Source of the DNA: Ruegeria arenilitoris
GTDB taxonomy: Bacteria > Pseudomonadota > Alphaproteobacteria > Rhodobacterales > Rhodobacteraceae
Direction: 5' to 3'
Length of the DNA: 64,000 nucleotides
Assembly (NCBI RefSeq): GCF_013032445.1
Contig: NZ_WQCA01000011.1
Span: 1 to 64,000, forward strand
Below are positions 46,361 through 54,674 of this stretch, one piece after another. How positions within the stretch are numbered: position 1 is the stretch's first letter; every line of letters begins with the position of its first letter. The position numbers and the translations under genes are program-made. The notes under the pieces are model-generated. The model had not been told where the DNA came from. It saw only the letters and a list, made by a program, of their open reading frames with translations, and did no database searches.

Positions 46361-47917
46361 ATGACATTTCTTCGTGTGGCGGCAGCTGCACTGTTTTCGG
46401 CAGCTATAACCTCTGCCGTTCTGGCACAGGATCTCACGCTCACCTCGCATGACGGCAAGGTCGAAGTAACCGGAACCCTTCTGGGATTCGATGGTGAGTT
46501 CTACCGCGTCGATACCAAATTCGGAGAACTGACGGTCGACGGCTCCGGGGTCACGTGCGACGGGCCCGCCTGCCCTAACCTGACCGATTTCGTAGCAGAA
46601 CTGAGGTTCTCTGGCTCGTCCGTCATGGCCGAGAAAGTTCTGCCCGCCTTGTTGATGGGCTTTGCCGAACAACAAGCATTGTTAGTTACTCACCGTGCGC
46701 TTGACAGCACAGGTCTGGTTTATGAACTGCACCAAAACGGGCGCACGGCTCCTCTCGGGCGGTTCTACTTTGAGATCGGCAACACAAGTAGTGGTTTTTC
46801 CGATCTGATCGCGGATCAAGCCGACATCGCGATGGCCTTGCGCGAAATCCGCCCACAAGAGCAAGAGACTGCCGAAGCCGCCGGGTTGGGCGACCTGACC
46901 CATGCGCGCCGGTCACGGGTTGTGGCGCTGGATGCGTTGGTCCCCATCGTTGCGCCCAAAAACCCGGTGCCGTACATTTCTCTGTCCGATCTGGCGTTGG
47001 TTTTTTCAGGTGAGATCGATAACTGGTCCGCCCTGGGTGGCCCGGATGCGCCGATTTCTGTGCATCTGCCCGATACCGGGTCCGGGCTGGCGCAAGGGGT
47101 CGAAGATCGATTGCTGGCCCCCGCAAAGGCCAAGCTATCTGAATCCGTACTCCGACACACGCGCAGCAGCGATCTGGGCCGTGCGGTAGCTGATGACCCC
47201 TTTGCTATTGGTATTTCCAGTCAGGCAGAGGCCGATGTGGCCCGCGCGCTACCTCTAGCCGGTGGATGCGGTCACGCGCTAATGGCCAACCGTCAAACGA
47301 TCAAAACCGAGGATTATCCGCTGACGTCGCCCATGTTCCTGTACCTGCCGGAACGTCGATTGCCCCGCATTGCCCGTCAGTTTCTGGCCTATACCCAAAG
47401 TGCCGAGGCGCAGATGGTGATCCGTAACGCGGGCTTTGTCGATCAGGCACCCGAGACTCTGCCTATCGATCTTCAGGGAAACCGGTTTGCCAATGCCGTC
47501 GCCTCAGGTGCGTCCGAAGTTGGTTTGGAAGAGTTGCAGCGCATGGTCACTACATTGCGGCCTTTGGCCCGGCTGGCTCTTTCTTTCCGGTTCGAGGCAG
47601 GATCCTCACGCCCCGATGCACAATCCCGGTCGAATATCCAACACCTGGCGCAGCAGCTAGAGGCCGGAACGCTTGATGTGCGCAAACTGATCTTTGTGGG
47701 GTTCAGCGATGGCGACGGTGCCGCGACCGCCAATGCGCGAATTTCTTTGTTGCGTGCGAAAACAGTACGTAATGCGGTGCTGGCCGCAGTTGAAACCGCG
47801 ATTCCGGACAGTATCGAACTGGAGGTCGATGGATTTGGCGAGGCCATGCCGATGGCCTGCGATGACACCGAGTGGGGCCGCAAGGTCAATCGCAGGGTCG
47901 AAGTCTGGGTGAAGTAA
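46361..47917 (+). CDS. phosphate-binding-protein-like / OmpA fusion, exported
   Basis: 518 aa. The signal peptide is at residues 1-22 (ending AVLAQ). Residues ~85-370 form a type-2 periplasmic binding domain of the PstS kind: SSVMAEKVLPALLMGFAEQQ at its start, LVPIVAPKNPVPYISLSDLALVFSGEIDNWSALGG, and FLYLPERRLPRIARQFLAYTQSAEAQMVI at its end. Residues ~400-518 are an OmpA C-terminal domain (FRFEAGSSRPDAQSRSNIQHLA, FVGFSDGDGAATANARISLLRA, WGRKVNRRVEVWVK) that binds peptidoglycan. The protein is therefore a binding domain tethered to the wall. Ligand unknown, perhaps phosphate. Probably cotranscribed with the preceding gene. Confidence 0.88.
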   Translation: MTFLRVAAAALFSAAITSAVLAQDLTLTSHDGKVEVTGTLLGFDGEFYRVDTKFGELTVDGSGVTCDGPACPNLTDFVAELRFSGSSVMAEKVLPALLMGFAEQQALLVTHRALDSTGLVYELHQNGRTAPLGRFYFEIGNTSSGFSDLIADQADIAMALREIRPQEQETAEAAGLGDLTHARRSRVVALDALVPIVAPKNPVPYISLSDLALVFSGEIDNWSALGGPDAPISVHLPDTGSGLAQGVEDRLLAPAKAKLSESVLRHTRSSDLGRAVADDPFAIGISSQAEADVARALPLAGGCGHALMANRQTIKTEDYPLTSPMFLYLPERRLPRIARQFLAYTQSAEAQMVIRNAGFVDQAPETLPIDLQGNRFANAVASGASEVGLEELQRMVTTLRPLARLALSFRFEAGSSRPDAQSRSNIQHLAQQLEAGTLDVRKLIFVGFSDGDGAATANARISLLRAKTVRNAVLAAVETAIPDSIELEVDGFGEAMPMACDDTEWGRKVNRRVEVWVK

Positions 47918-47920
47918 CTC

Positions 47921-48676
47921 TCAAAGATAGCCATGAGACCGAAAGCTCAGCTCATTCGATTTGCCGATGATCAGATGATCGTGCAGCGTCAGGCCCAGCG
48001 CCAGACAGGCATCCTGAATCCGGTTGGTCATATCGATATCCGACTGGGACGGGGTCGGGTCGCCTGATGGGTGGTTGTGCACCAGGATCAGAGCCGAAGC
48101 GTTCAGTTCCAGCGCCCGTTTTGCAACTTCACGTGGGTAGACCGGCACGTGGTCCACAGTACCTTTGGCCTGTTCCTCATCCGCGATCAGCACGTTCTTA
48201 CGATCCAGATAAAAAACCCGAAACTGCTCGGTCTCGCGATGGGCCATGGTGGTGTGGCAATAGTCCAGCAGCGCGTCCCAACCCGAGATTACATGCCGCT
48301 GCATCACCCGCGCGCGGGCCATGCGGTGGGCGCAGGCCTCGAGTATTTTCAGGTCGGTGATCACCGTATCACCAACGCCCTTGATCTGCCGCAGCCGCTC
48401 TTCGGGCGCGGTTAGAACCCGATTGAAATCGCCGAACGTATCCATTAGCGCCCGCGCCAGTGGTTTTACATCTTGCCGGGGTATGGACCGGAACAGGACC
48501 AGCTCCAGCAGTTCGTAATCCGGCATCGCCGCCGAGCCGCCGGACATGAACCGCTCGCGCAGGCGTTTGCGGTGATCCTTGATGTAAGACGGTAATCGCC
48601 CGGACGGCAGCGGCTGCACCGGGGCTTCATCGCTTTCGAAGAGCATCGGGGCTTCGGCAAAGGCGTCCTTGGTCAT
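47921..48676 (-). CDS. radC: RadC family JAB-domain protein
   Basis: 251 aa from ATG at 48676. An N-terminal helix-hairpin-helix region (DYELLELVLFRSIPRQDVKPLA, RQIKGVGDTVITDLKILEA) precedes a JAB/MPN domain. Its metal-binding motif is intact: HNHPSGDPTPSQSD, with the catalytic Glu in TEQFRVFYLDRKN. The family was once linked to DNA repair, but that is doubtful and a metal-dependent hydrolase role is more likely. It converges with the PstS-OmpA gene (3-base gap). Upstream lie 214 bases with no gene, then the thi operon end. Confidence 0.92.
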   Translation of the reverse strand: MTKDAFAEAPMLFESDEAPVQPLPSGRLPSYIKDHRKRLRERFMSGGSAAMPDYELLELVLFRSIPRQDVKPLARALMDTFGDFNRVLTAPEERLRQIKGVGDTVITDLKILEACAHRMARARVMQRHVISGWDALLDYCHTTMAHRETEQFRVFYLDRKNVLIADEEQAKGTVDHVPVYPREVAKRALELNASALILVHNHPSGDPTPSQSDIDMTNRIQDACLALGLTLHDHLIIGKSNELSFRSHGYL

Positions 48677-48890
48677 GCAAGCAGATTGACGCAAAATCGG
48701 TTTCTGAAAGGTTAACGCGCCCGAGTTTTACTCAGCGCGGGGGAACGATAATCAAGCATGTGCCCGTTTTGGTCTGTCGACTATGTTGCCGTCTTTGGGA
48801 AACGTCTCATACTCGGCATGTCAATCGGCATCAGTACACGCAGAGCGAAAGCTGTGATCAACTTCTTATGGTCTCACGGTTTCTTTTCGG

Positions 48891-49853
48891 TCACGAGGTT
48901 GATGCCGCGACGAGGACGATCTCGCCGGACCAATCCGGATGTAATTCTTCAGCGGCCCGCCACGCGCGCAAACCCGTTGCGCAACAAAATGCCAGTCTTT
49001 TCGTTTTGGTCGACTCTGATTTCAGAGACTCCACTGTTGCACGTCGGGCATCGGGGTGGACGGGGTCGGGGGCCTCATCCGTGTTACGCAATTCGATGAT
49101 CAGATCGTCTGCGGTCAGTTGGTTGGCCGAAACAAACGGGAAATACCGCATCGGTTCCGGGGCTTCATCAAATCGGAACGTAGTGCTACGGAACGAGCGC
49201 GCATCGACCTGCACCATTTGCCCCAGCGGTGAAGGTTGCAGGCCAAGGATCAGATTTAGTGCCATCTGCGCCTGCAGCGCTCCGATGATCCCAACGACGG
49301 GGCCAAGCACCCCAGCCGTTGCACAGCTCGCACCACTGTCAGGCGCATCCGGGAACACGGCCCGAAGGGAAGGTGCGCCACCGCAAAAGCCACCGACATA
49401 ACCCGAAAGCCCCAGCACGGATGCAGAAATCAGCGGCTTACCAAGCGAAAGACAGGTGTCTGACAGGATATAGCTGGCCGAATAGCTGTCGGCACAGTCC
49501 AGAACCATGCCCGCCTGTTCTACAAATTCAGCCGCATTTTGGCTTGTTAGAGCCTGTTTTTCGGCGACTACAGTGACCTCACGGTTCAAGTCCCGGCAAC
49601 GATCCGCCGCGACCTCTACCTTCGGGCGTCCACAGTCCGACTCAGAAAACAAAACCTGCCGGTGCAGGTTCGAAAAGGCGATCTCATCGCGGTCCATGAT
49701 GGTCAGCTGCCCTACCCCGGCTCCAGCCAACTGTGGCAACACCGGTGCTGCCAGCCCGCCAGCGCCCACCACTAAAACCCGCGCGGCGGACAAACGAGCC
49801 TGCCCCTCTGCCCCAACCTCAGGCAGGATCATCTGGCGGGCATAGCGGTTCAT
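48891..49853 (-). CDS. thiF: ThiF/MoeB-type adenylyltransferase with C-terminal rhodanese-like domain
   Basis: 320 aa from ATG at 49853, overlapping the thiE stop (ATGA). The ATP-binding VLVVGAGGLAAPVLPQLAGAGVG, the Asp/Arg region DRDEIAFSNLHRQVLF and the catalytic CATAGVLGPVVGIIGALQA region are present. It adenylates the C-terminal glycine of ThiS for sulfur transfer. The two CxxC zinc pairs of E. coli ThiF are not seen. The last ~60 residues contain FCCATGLRAWRAAEEL, matching a rhodanese active-site loop (Cys followed by A-T-G-L-R). The protein may thus combine activation and sulfur delivery. Last gene of the thi operon. Confidence 0.88.
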   Translation of the reverse strand: MNRYARQMILPEVGAEGQARLSAARVLVVGAGGLAAPVLPQLAGAGVGQLTIMDRDEIAFSNLHRQVLFSESDCGRPKVEVAADRCRDLNREVTVVAEKQALTSQNAAEFVEQAGMVLDCADSYSASYILSDTCLSLGKPLISASVLGLSGYVGGFCGGAPSLRAVFPDAPDSGASCATAGVLGPVVGIIGALQAQMALNLILGLQPSPLGQMVQVDARSFRSTTFRFDEAPEPMRYFPFVSANQLTADDLIIELRNTDEAPDPVHPDARRATVESLKSESTKTKRLAFCCATGLRAWRAAEELHPDWSGEIVLVAASTS

Positions 49854-50446
49854 CGCGTGACCTCGATCCATTGGCGCACACGAGTCTCTGGATCGGCATT
49901 CAGCGTGATATCGGTGACGACCGAGACGATATCCGCCCCCGCCTGCAACACACCCGGAGCGCGTTCAACGCTCATCCCGCCGATCCCGACCAAAGGGATA
50001 TCACCCACCCGCGCCTTCCATTCGGTGACACGGGGCAAGCCCTGTTGTTCCCATTTCATCTTTTTCAGGATCGTCGGATAGACCGGCCCCAGAGCGACAT
50101 AGTCCGGGTCCATCGCCAGAACCCGCTCCAACTCATCATCGTCGTGGGTCGAGACGCCCAGTTTCAGCCCCGCCTTACGGATGGCTTTCAAATCGGCGTC
50201 ATCCAGATCCTCCTGCCCGAGGTGAATCCAGTCGCACCCGGCTTCAATCGCCTGTTGCCAATAGTCGTTGACCACGAGAACGGCATCATGTTGGCGGCAC
50301 AGGTCACGCGACAAAGTAATTTGTTCGCGCACCGCCGCGACGGGCTGATCCTTGGTCCGCAACTGCAAAAGTTTCACACCCAAGGGCAGCATTCGACGCA
50401 ACCAGTCCGAATGGTCGAAGATCGGGTAAAACCGGTCGAGTTTCAT
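49850..50446 (-). CDS. thiE: thiamine-phosphate synthase
   Basis: 198 aa. A TIM-barrel enzyme joining HMP-pyrophosphate and HET-phosphate to thiamine phosphate. [17 protein letters not shown] (pyrimidine-phosphate region), [52 protein letters not shown] and [22 protein letters not shown] are the ordered family signatures. The start overlaps the thiG stop and its stop overlaps the thiF start, so the genes are translationally coupled. Confidence 0.94.
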   Translation of the reverse strand: MKLDRFYPIFDHSDWLRRMLPLGVKLLQLRTKDQPVAAVREQITLSRDLCRQHDAVLVVNDYWQQAIEAGCDWIHLGQEDLDDADLKAIRKAGLKLGVSTHDDDELERVLAMDPDYVALGPVYPTILKKMKWEQQGLPRVTEWKARVGDIPLVGIGGMSVERAPGVLQAGADIVSVVTDITLNADPETRVRQWIEVTR

Positions 50447-51207
50447 GACAAGAACGCCTTTCCGATCACGGGGGTAGACGGCTCTGCCATGTCGCGCGCC
50501 TCGATCGGATCGGCCTGATGGGCCAATTGTCCGGCCTCGATGGCGAGCTTCATGGCTCGGGCCATGGTGGCGGGGTCTCCGGCCCGCGCAACAGCGGTGT
50601 TCAACAGAACCGCGTCATATCCCAACTCCATCGCTTGCGCAGCGTGGCTGGGCAATCCAATCCCGGCGTCGATTACCAAAGGCACGTCCGGGAATTCAGC
50701 CCGCATCGCGCGCAAGGCATATTCGTTGTTCAACCCCCGCCCCGAGCCAATCGGTGCGCCCCAAGGCATCAACACCTCACACCCTGCAGTTAGCAGCCGC
50801 TCGCCCACGATCAGATCATCCGTGGTGTAGGGGAAAACCTGAAACCCGTCCTCGGTCAGAATGCGCGCCGCCTCGACCAGTTGAAACACGTCCGGCTGCA
50901 GGCTGTCGGTATGGCCGATCAGTTCCAGCTTGATCCACTTTGTATCAAACACCTCCCGCGCCATGTGGGCAGTGGTTACAGCCTCTTTGACCGTGTGACA
51001 CCCAGCCGTGTTCGGCAAAAGCAGCACGCCGAGGTCTCGGATCATCTGCCAAAAGGTCTGCCCAGCACCGGATTCACGCCGCAGCGACACCGTGGCCACC
51101 CCGGCGCCGCTGTCGCGAAACGCCTGCTCCAGAATCGCGGGGCTGGGATATTGCGCCGTGCCCAGCATCAGCGGGTTGGGCAAGCGGGTGCCATAAAAAA
51201 CCTTCAT
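50443..51207 (-). CDS. thiG: thiazole synthase
   Basis: 254 aa. It builds the thiazole phosphate from deoxyxylulose-5-P, dehydroglycine and ThiS-thiocarboxylate. [23 protein letters not shown] at the start, TVSLRR for the catalytic region, [58 protein letters not shown] and [21 protein letters not shown] are all conserved. It starts 2 bases after thiS. The presence of ThiO in the operon means glycine oxidase rather than ThiH supplies dehydroglycine, as is usual for aerobes. Confidence 0.96.
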   Translation of the reverse strand: MKVFYGTRLPNPLMLGTAQYPSPAILEQAFRDSGAGVATVSLRRESGAGQTFWQMIRDLGVLLLPNTAGCHTVKEAVTTAHMAREVFDTKWIKLELIGHTDSLQPDVFQLVEAARILTEDGFQVFPYTTDDLIVGERLLTAGCEVLMPWGAPIGSGRGLNNEYALRAMRAEFPDVPLVIDAGIGLPSHAAQAMELGYDAVLLNTAVARAGDPATMARAMKLAIEAGQLAHQADPIEARDMAEPSTPVIGKAFLS

Positions 51208-51209
51208 CC

Positions 51210-51404
51210 TCAGCCCCCCTGCATCGGCGCGACGATTTCAATCCGGTCGCCGTCGGCCAGTCTGTGAGCAACGCGCAGACCCGATGGCACGAAGTCCTCG
51301 TTCACGGCCGTTGCCACCCGCCCCGAAAACCCGCACTCGACCAAGATGTCCGAGAGGGTTTCGGCGCGCACCTCGCGCGGTTCGCCATTAAGCACGATCT
51401 TCAT
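51210..51404 (-). CDS. thiS: sulfur carrier protein ThiS
   Basis: 64 aa ubiquitin-like protein ending in the required Gly-Gly ([10 protein letters not shown]). The beta-grasp pattern [35 protein letters not shown] is typical. Its C-terminal glycine is adenylated by ThiF and thiocarboxylated to donate sulfur to the thiazole. The start lies inside the end of thiO (17-base overlap), and thiG begins 2 bases after the stop. Confidence 0.94.
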   Translation of the reverse strand: MKIVLNGEPREVRAETLSDILVECGFSGRVATAVNEDFVPSGLRVAHRLADGDRIEIVAPMQGG

Positions 51405-52365
51405 CGACCATCTCCGAATGTTTGTTGTTCAGCGCCAGATCCGCCACGCCCTGCGCCAGCGCCGGGGCCAACAGATAACCATGGCGATAGAGGCCATTGG
51501 CATAGATCGTGCGCCCCAGCCGTCGAATACGCGGCAGATTGTCAGGAAAGGCCGGGCGCAGATCGACGCCGATCTCGAGCACCTCGGCCTCTCCGAACGC
51601 GGGGTTCAGCGCGTAAGCCGCGCTGAGCAGTTCCAGCATCGAGCGCGCAGTGATGCGGCTGCTATCCTCGCTTTCGATCATCGTGGCGCCCAGCATGTAA
51701 ACACTGTCGCCGCGTGGCACGATGTAAAGCGGCATTCTTGGGTGCAGCAGACGCACGGGTCGTGTAAGGGTCACGTCCGGGCAACGGATCACCAACATCT
51801 CACCCTTTACGCCCCGCAAATCGTGCAGCACCTCACGAGCGTGCAAACCCCGGCAATCGATAGCATTTTCAAGCCGCGATGGGGCGAGCTTGAGGTGGAA
51901 TTCAACACCATGATCCAACAGTTGCCTATGAAGGTCCCTCAAGGCTTGGCGTGGGTCCAGATGGGCTTCTTTCGTAAAATGTAGCCCTTTGGGGAATCCA
52001 TGCAAATCAGGCTCTAATTCAGCGATATTGGATTGCTCGACTTCACTGTACCCCTCGGTCCGACGAGCAAATCGGCGCAGATCAGGCAAGTCGCGCAGAT
52101 TGGCTACAACCAGCGTTCCTCGCTGTTCTACCCGAGTGCGCGCTGCCCACCAGTCCTGCGCAATCTGACCCAACCGCAAAACCGGTTCCTCGGCGTTTTC
52201 ATACTCACACCACGGGGCCAGCATACCGCCCGCCCACCACGAACACCCATGCGGCCCCGGAGGGCCAGCGGGATCAAACACCTCAACCTTGGCACCGCGC
52301 GAGACAAGCTCGCTGGCAACGGCCAAGCCAGCCACGCCGGACCCTATGACCGACCAGACCGTCAT
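51388..52365 (-). CDS. thiO: glycine oxidase
   Basis: 325 aa from ATG at 52365, overlapping the thiD stop (ATGA). The FAD-binding Rossmann motif VIGSGVAGLAVASELVSRGA is at the N-terminus, followed by PHGCSWWAGGMLAPWCEYENAEEPV, the characteristic ThiO substrate-side loop. VYMLGATMIESEDSS and NGLYRHGYLLAPALAQGVADL close the D-amino-acid-oxidase fold. It oxidises glycine to iminoacetate for ThiG. Slightly shorter than Bacillus ThiO (~369 aa). Confidence 0.92.
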   Translation of the reverse strand: MTVWSVIGSGVAGLAVASELVSRGAKVEVFDPAGPPGPHGCSWWAGGMLAPWCEYENAEEPVLRLGQIAQDWWAARTRVEQRGTLVVANLRDLPDLRRFARRTEGYSEVEQSNIAELEPDLHGFPKGLHFTKEAHLDPRQALRDLHRQLLDHGVEFHLKLAPSRLENAIDCRGLHAREVLHDLRGVKGEMLVIRCPDVTLTRPVRLLHPRMPLYIVPRGDSVYMLGATMIESEDSSRITARSMLELLSAAYALNPAFGEAEVLEIGVDLRPAFPDNLPRIRRLGRTIYANGLYRHGYLLAPALAQGVADLALNNKHSEMVDEDRA

Positions 52366-53165
52366 GCAGACCAAACCCGGTGGAAGTGATGCACCGGTCC
52401 GTGACCCTGCCCAATCATCAGACCGTCCGCCAAGGCGATCGCCCCCTGCAAGTATTCATGCGATTGCGCAACGGCGTTGGTCAGGCCAAGCCCCTGAGCC
52501 AGCCCCGCTGCAATCGACGACGACAAGGTGCACCCTGTGCCATGCGTGTTCCGTGTCTCGCGTCGGGGGGCGGTGTACTCGGCCACCAGGCCCGAGGCAT
52601 CAACCAGCAGGTCGTGACAGACGTCCCCGCGCCCATGCCCGCCTTTCATCAAAACCGAACCTGCGCCCGACCAACACAAGGCCCGCCCCTGCGCGATCAT
52701 CTGGTCAGGTGTCGCAGCTTCGGCATCACCCAACAGACAGGCGGCTTCAGGCAGGTTCGGGGTCAACAAGGTGGCGCGCGGCAGAAGGACGTCGCGCAAA
52801 GTCTGCACCGCGTCTTGCGCCAACAAAGCATCACCGGATTTAGCAACCATCACCGGGTCCAGCACCACGGGGCCTTCAAACCCGGTAATAGCCTCCGCAA
52901 CCGTCTGTATGATTTCCGGCGTTGCCAGCATTCCGATCTTGATCGCGCCGACATCCAGATCGGTTAGAACCGCTTCGATCTGGGCAGTAACCACATCCAG
53001 CGGGATCCCATGCACCGCAGTCACGGCCCGGGTATTCTGCGCCGTCACCGCAGTAATCACACTGGCACCATACACGCCCAAAGCGGACATCGCCTTGAGG
53101 TCGGCCTGTATCCCGGCCCCGCCGCCGCTGTCCGAGCCCGCAATAGTCAGGGCAATATGCGCCAT
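52362..53165 (-). CDS. thiD: hydroxymethylpyrimidine / phosphomethylpyrimidine kinase
   Basis: 267 aa, ribokinase-like. IAGSDSGGGAGIQADLKAMSALG at the N-terminus binds the pyrimidine. VITAVTAQNTRAV, VLDPVMVAKSGDALL, LTPNLPEAACLLG and the anion-hole THGTGCTLSSSIAAGLAQG are conserved. It phosphorylates HMP twice to HMP-PP. First gene of the operon, with the TPP aptamer (53223-53310) and a hairpin over its ribosome-binding site directly upstream. No thiC is in this window, so HMP is made elsewhere or salvaged. Confidence 0.95.
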   Translation of the reverse strand: MAHIALTIAGSDSGGGAGIQADLKAMSALGVYGASVITAVTAQNTRAVTAVHGIPLDVVTAQIEAVLTDLDVGAIKIGMLATPEIIQTVAEAITGFEGPVVLDPVMVAKSGDALLAQDAVQTLRDVLLPRATLLTPNLPEAACLLGDAEAATPDQMIAQGRALCWSGAGSVLMKGGHGRGDVCHDLLVDASGLVAEYTAPRRETRNTHGTGCTLSSSIAAGLAQGLGLTNAVAQSHEYLQGAIALADGLMIGQGHGPVHHFHRVWSA

Positions 53166-53167
53166 AT

Positions 53168-53193
53168 CGTTGCTCCATCATCAATGGGCAACG
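53168..53193 (-). promoter_or_regulatory. hairpin masking the thiD ribosome-binding site
   Basis: On the minus strand CGTTGC-CCAT pairs with ATGG-A-GCAACG around a 5-base loop. The GGAG Shine-Dalgarno, seven bases before the thiD ATG, lies inside the 3' arm. This is the expected expression platform for translational control by the TPP aptamer just upstream. Confidence 0.65.
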
Positions 53194-53222
53194 CAGCATG
53201 GAAAACGTCTGTGTATGTTAGA

Positions 53223-53310
53223 CCGTTCCCTACGCCGGTATTGCCCGGATCAGGTTCGATGGGTTAGCGCATTCACGCCTCTCAGCCCCTTGATCGAGGC
53301 ACCCCAACGG
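53223..53310 (-). promoter_or_regulatory. TPP riboswitch (THI element)
   Basis: The minus strand shows the near-invariant aptamer segments in order: GGGGTGCC, GGGGCTGAGA, ACCC followed by GAACCTGATCCGGGCAATACCGGCG, and TAGGGA in short runs. They are closed by a P1 stem CCGTT/AACGG. It senses thiamine pyrophosphate and represses the thiD-O-S-G-E-F operon. A further small hairpin (GACAA/TTGTC, 53320-53336) lies upstream. Confidence 0.96.
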
Positions 53311-53394
53311 TTGGGCGGACAATCTCAGGGGTTGTCAGGGGAATCAAGGGCCAATTTTGGCGCAAGCACCAATCAATCTGGACTTATGTAACGC

Positions 53395-53422
53395 AAAAGC
53401 CGGCCTCACTGGACCGGCTTTT
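53395..53422 (-). terminator. terminator of dnaJ
   Basis: A 9-bp stem (AAAAGCCGG / CCGGCTTTT) with a 10-base loop, 24 bases after the dnaJ stop on the minus strand. The stem itself ends in T runs in both orientations. Confidence 0.8.
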
Positions 53423-53445
53423 CTTTGATGCTCCGTGGCGGAAAC

Positions 53446-54600
53446 CTAGCCCTTCATGCCGTCCCAGAACGACTTGACGGACGAGAAAAAGCTTTTGGAT
53501 TCCGGATGGTTATCCTCACCCAAATCGTCGAATTCCCGCAGCAGTTCCTTTTGTCGGCTGGTCAGATTGACCGGGGTTTCCACGGCCAGTTCGATGAACA
53601 TGTCACCGACGCCACCACCGCGCAGAGCGGGCATACCCTTACCGCGCAGGCGCATCTGGCGACCGGATTGGCTGCCTGCCGGAATCTGCACACGGCCACG
53701 ACCACCGTCGATGGTGGGAACTTCAATCGATCCGCCCAGCGCTGCCTTGGCCATGCTGACAGGCACACGGCAATACAGGTTCACGCTGTCACGTTCGAAC
53801 AGCTTGTGGTCGGAAACTTCAACAAAGATATACAGATCGCCTGGAGGGCCACCGCGCATCCCGGCTTCACCCTCGCCCGCCAAACGAATGCGAGTGCCGG
53901 TTTCAACACCGGCGGGGATGTTCACAGACAGCGCACGCTCTTTTTCAACACGGCCAGCACCGTTGCAGGACTTGCAGGGGTTCTTGATGATCTGACCCAG
54001 TCCCGAACAAGTCGGACAGGTGCGCTCAACGGTGAAGAAACCCTGTTGCGCGCGGACTTTGCCCATACCCGAACAGGTCGGGCACGTGGTCGGCTCCACG
54101 CCACCTTCGGCGCCTGTACCGTCACAGGCGGAACAGGCTACGGCCGCAGGAACACTGATGGTTTTTTGCAGGCCCGAGAAGGCTTCTTCCAAAAACACGC
54201 GCAGGTTATAGCGCAGATCGGACCCGCGCGCAGCGCGACGTCCGCCACCAGCACCACCGCGCTGGCCGCCCATGAAATCGCCGAACAAATCGTCGAACAC
54301 GTCCGAGAATGCGCTGGAGAAATCGCCCTGCCCAAAGCCGCCACCGGGACGGCCGCCGCCGCCACCCATGCCGTTTTCAAAGGCAGCGTGACCAAAGCGG
54401 TCATAAGCAGCCTTTTTATCGGCATCGCGCAGCACGTCGTAGGCTTCGTTCGCTTCCTTGAACTGCGCCTCGGCATCCGGGTTGTCTTTGTTGCGGTCGG
54501 GATGCAATTCCTTGGCCTTCTTGCGAAAGCCCTTCTTGATCTCGTCCGCCGATGCGCCCTTTGTAACACCGAGCACATCATAGTAGTCGCGTTTTGACAT
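53446..54600 (-). CDS. dnaJ: chaperone DnaJ
   Basis: 384 aa from ATG at 54600. The J domain (~1-70) has the HPD motif in [17 protein letters not shown] Gly/Phe-rich linker ([19 protein letters not shown]) follows. Then come the four zinc repeats [24 protein letters not shown] and CKSCNGAG, and the substrate-binding C-terminal domains. It delivers unfolded clients to DnaK and stimulates its ATPase. It follows dnaK by 74 bases containing a GC-rich hairpin, and ends at the terminator 53395-53422. Confidence 0.97.
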   Translation of the reverse strand: MSKRDYYDVLGVTKGASADEIKKGFRKKAKELHPDRNKDNPDAEAQFKEANEAYDVLRDADKKAAYDRFGHAAFENGMGGGGGRPGGGFGQGDFSSAFSDVFDDLFGDFMGGQRGGAGGGRRAARGSDLRYNLRVFLEEAFSGLQKTISVPAAVACSACDGTGAEGGVEPTTCPTCSGMGKVRAQQGFFTVERTCPTCSGLGQIIKNPCKSCNGAGRVEKERALSVNIPAGVETGTRIRLAGEGEAGMRGGPPGDLYIFVEVSDHKLFERDSVNLYCRVPVSMAKAALGGSIEVPTIDGGRGRVQIPAGSQSGRQMRLRGKGMPALRGGGVGDMFIELAVETPVNLTSRQKELLREFDDLGEDNHPESKSFFSSVKSFWDGMKG

Positions 54601-54628
54601 CAGTATTTCCTTCTGCCTCAACGTAATC

Positions 54629-54655
54629 GGGCCGGCCCGGCAACCGGACCGGCCC
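54629..54655 (-). other. GC hairpin between dnaK and dnaJ
   Basis: GGGCCGG and CCGGCCC pair around an inner CCGG-CAA-CCGG, giving a strong compound stem in the 74-base dnaK-dnaJ gap. No T run. It could lower dnaJ relative to dnaK by attenuation or processing, a ratio commonly seen in cells. Confidence 0.5.
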
Positions 54656-54674
54656 AAATTGGCCCGGTTACCCG

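Noticed and set aside
48677..48890. Reading frames between radC and thiF
   Set aside because: The overlapping frames at 48758-49401 run antisense into thiF and lack motifs. I see no gene here.
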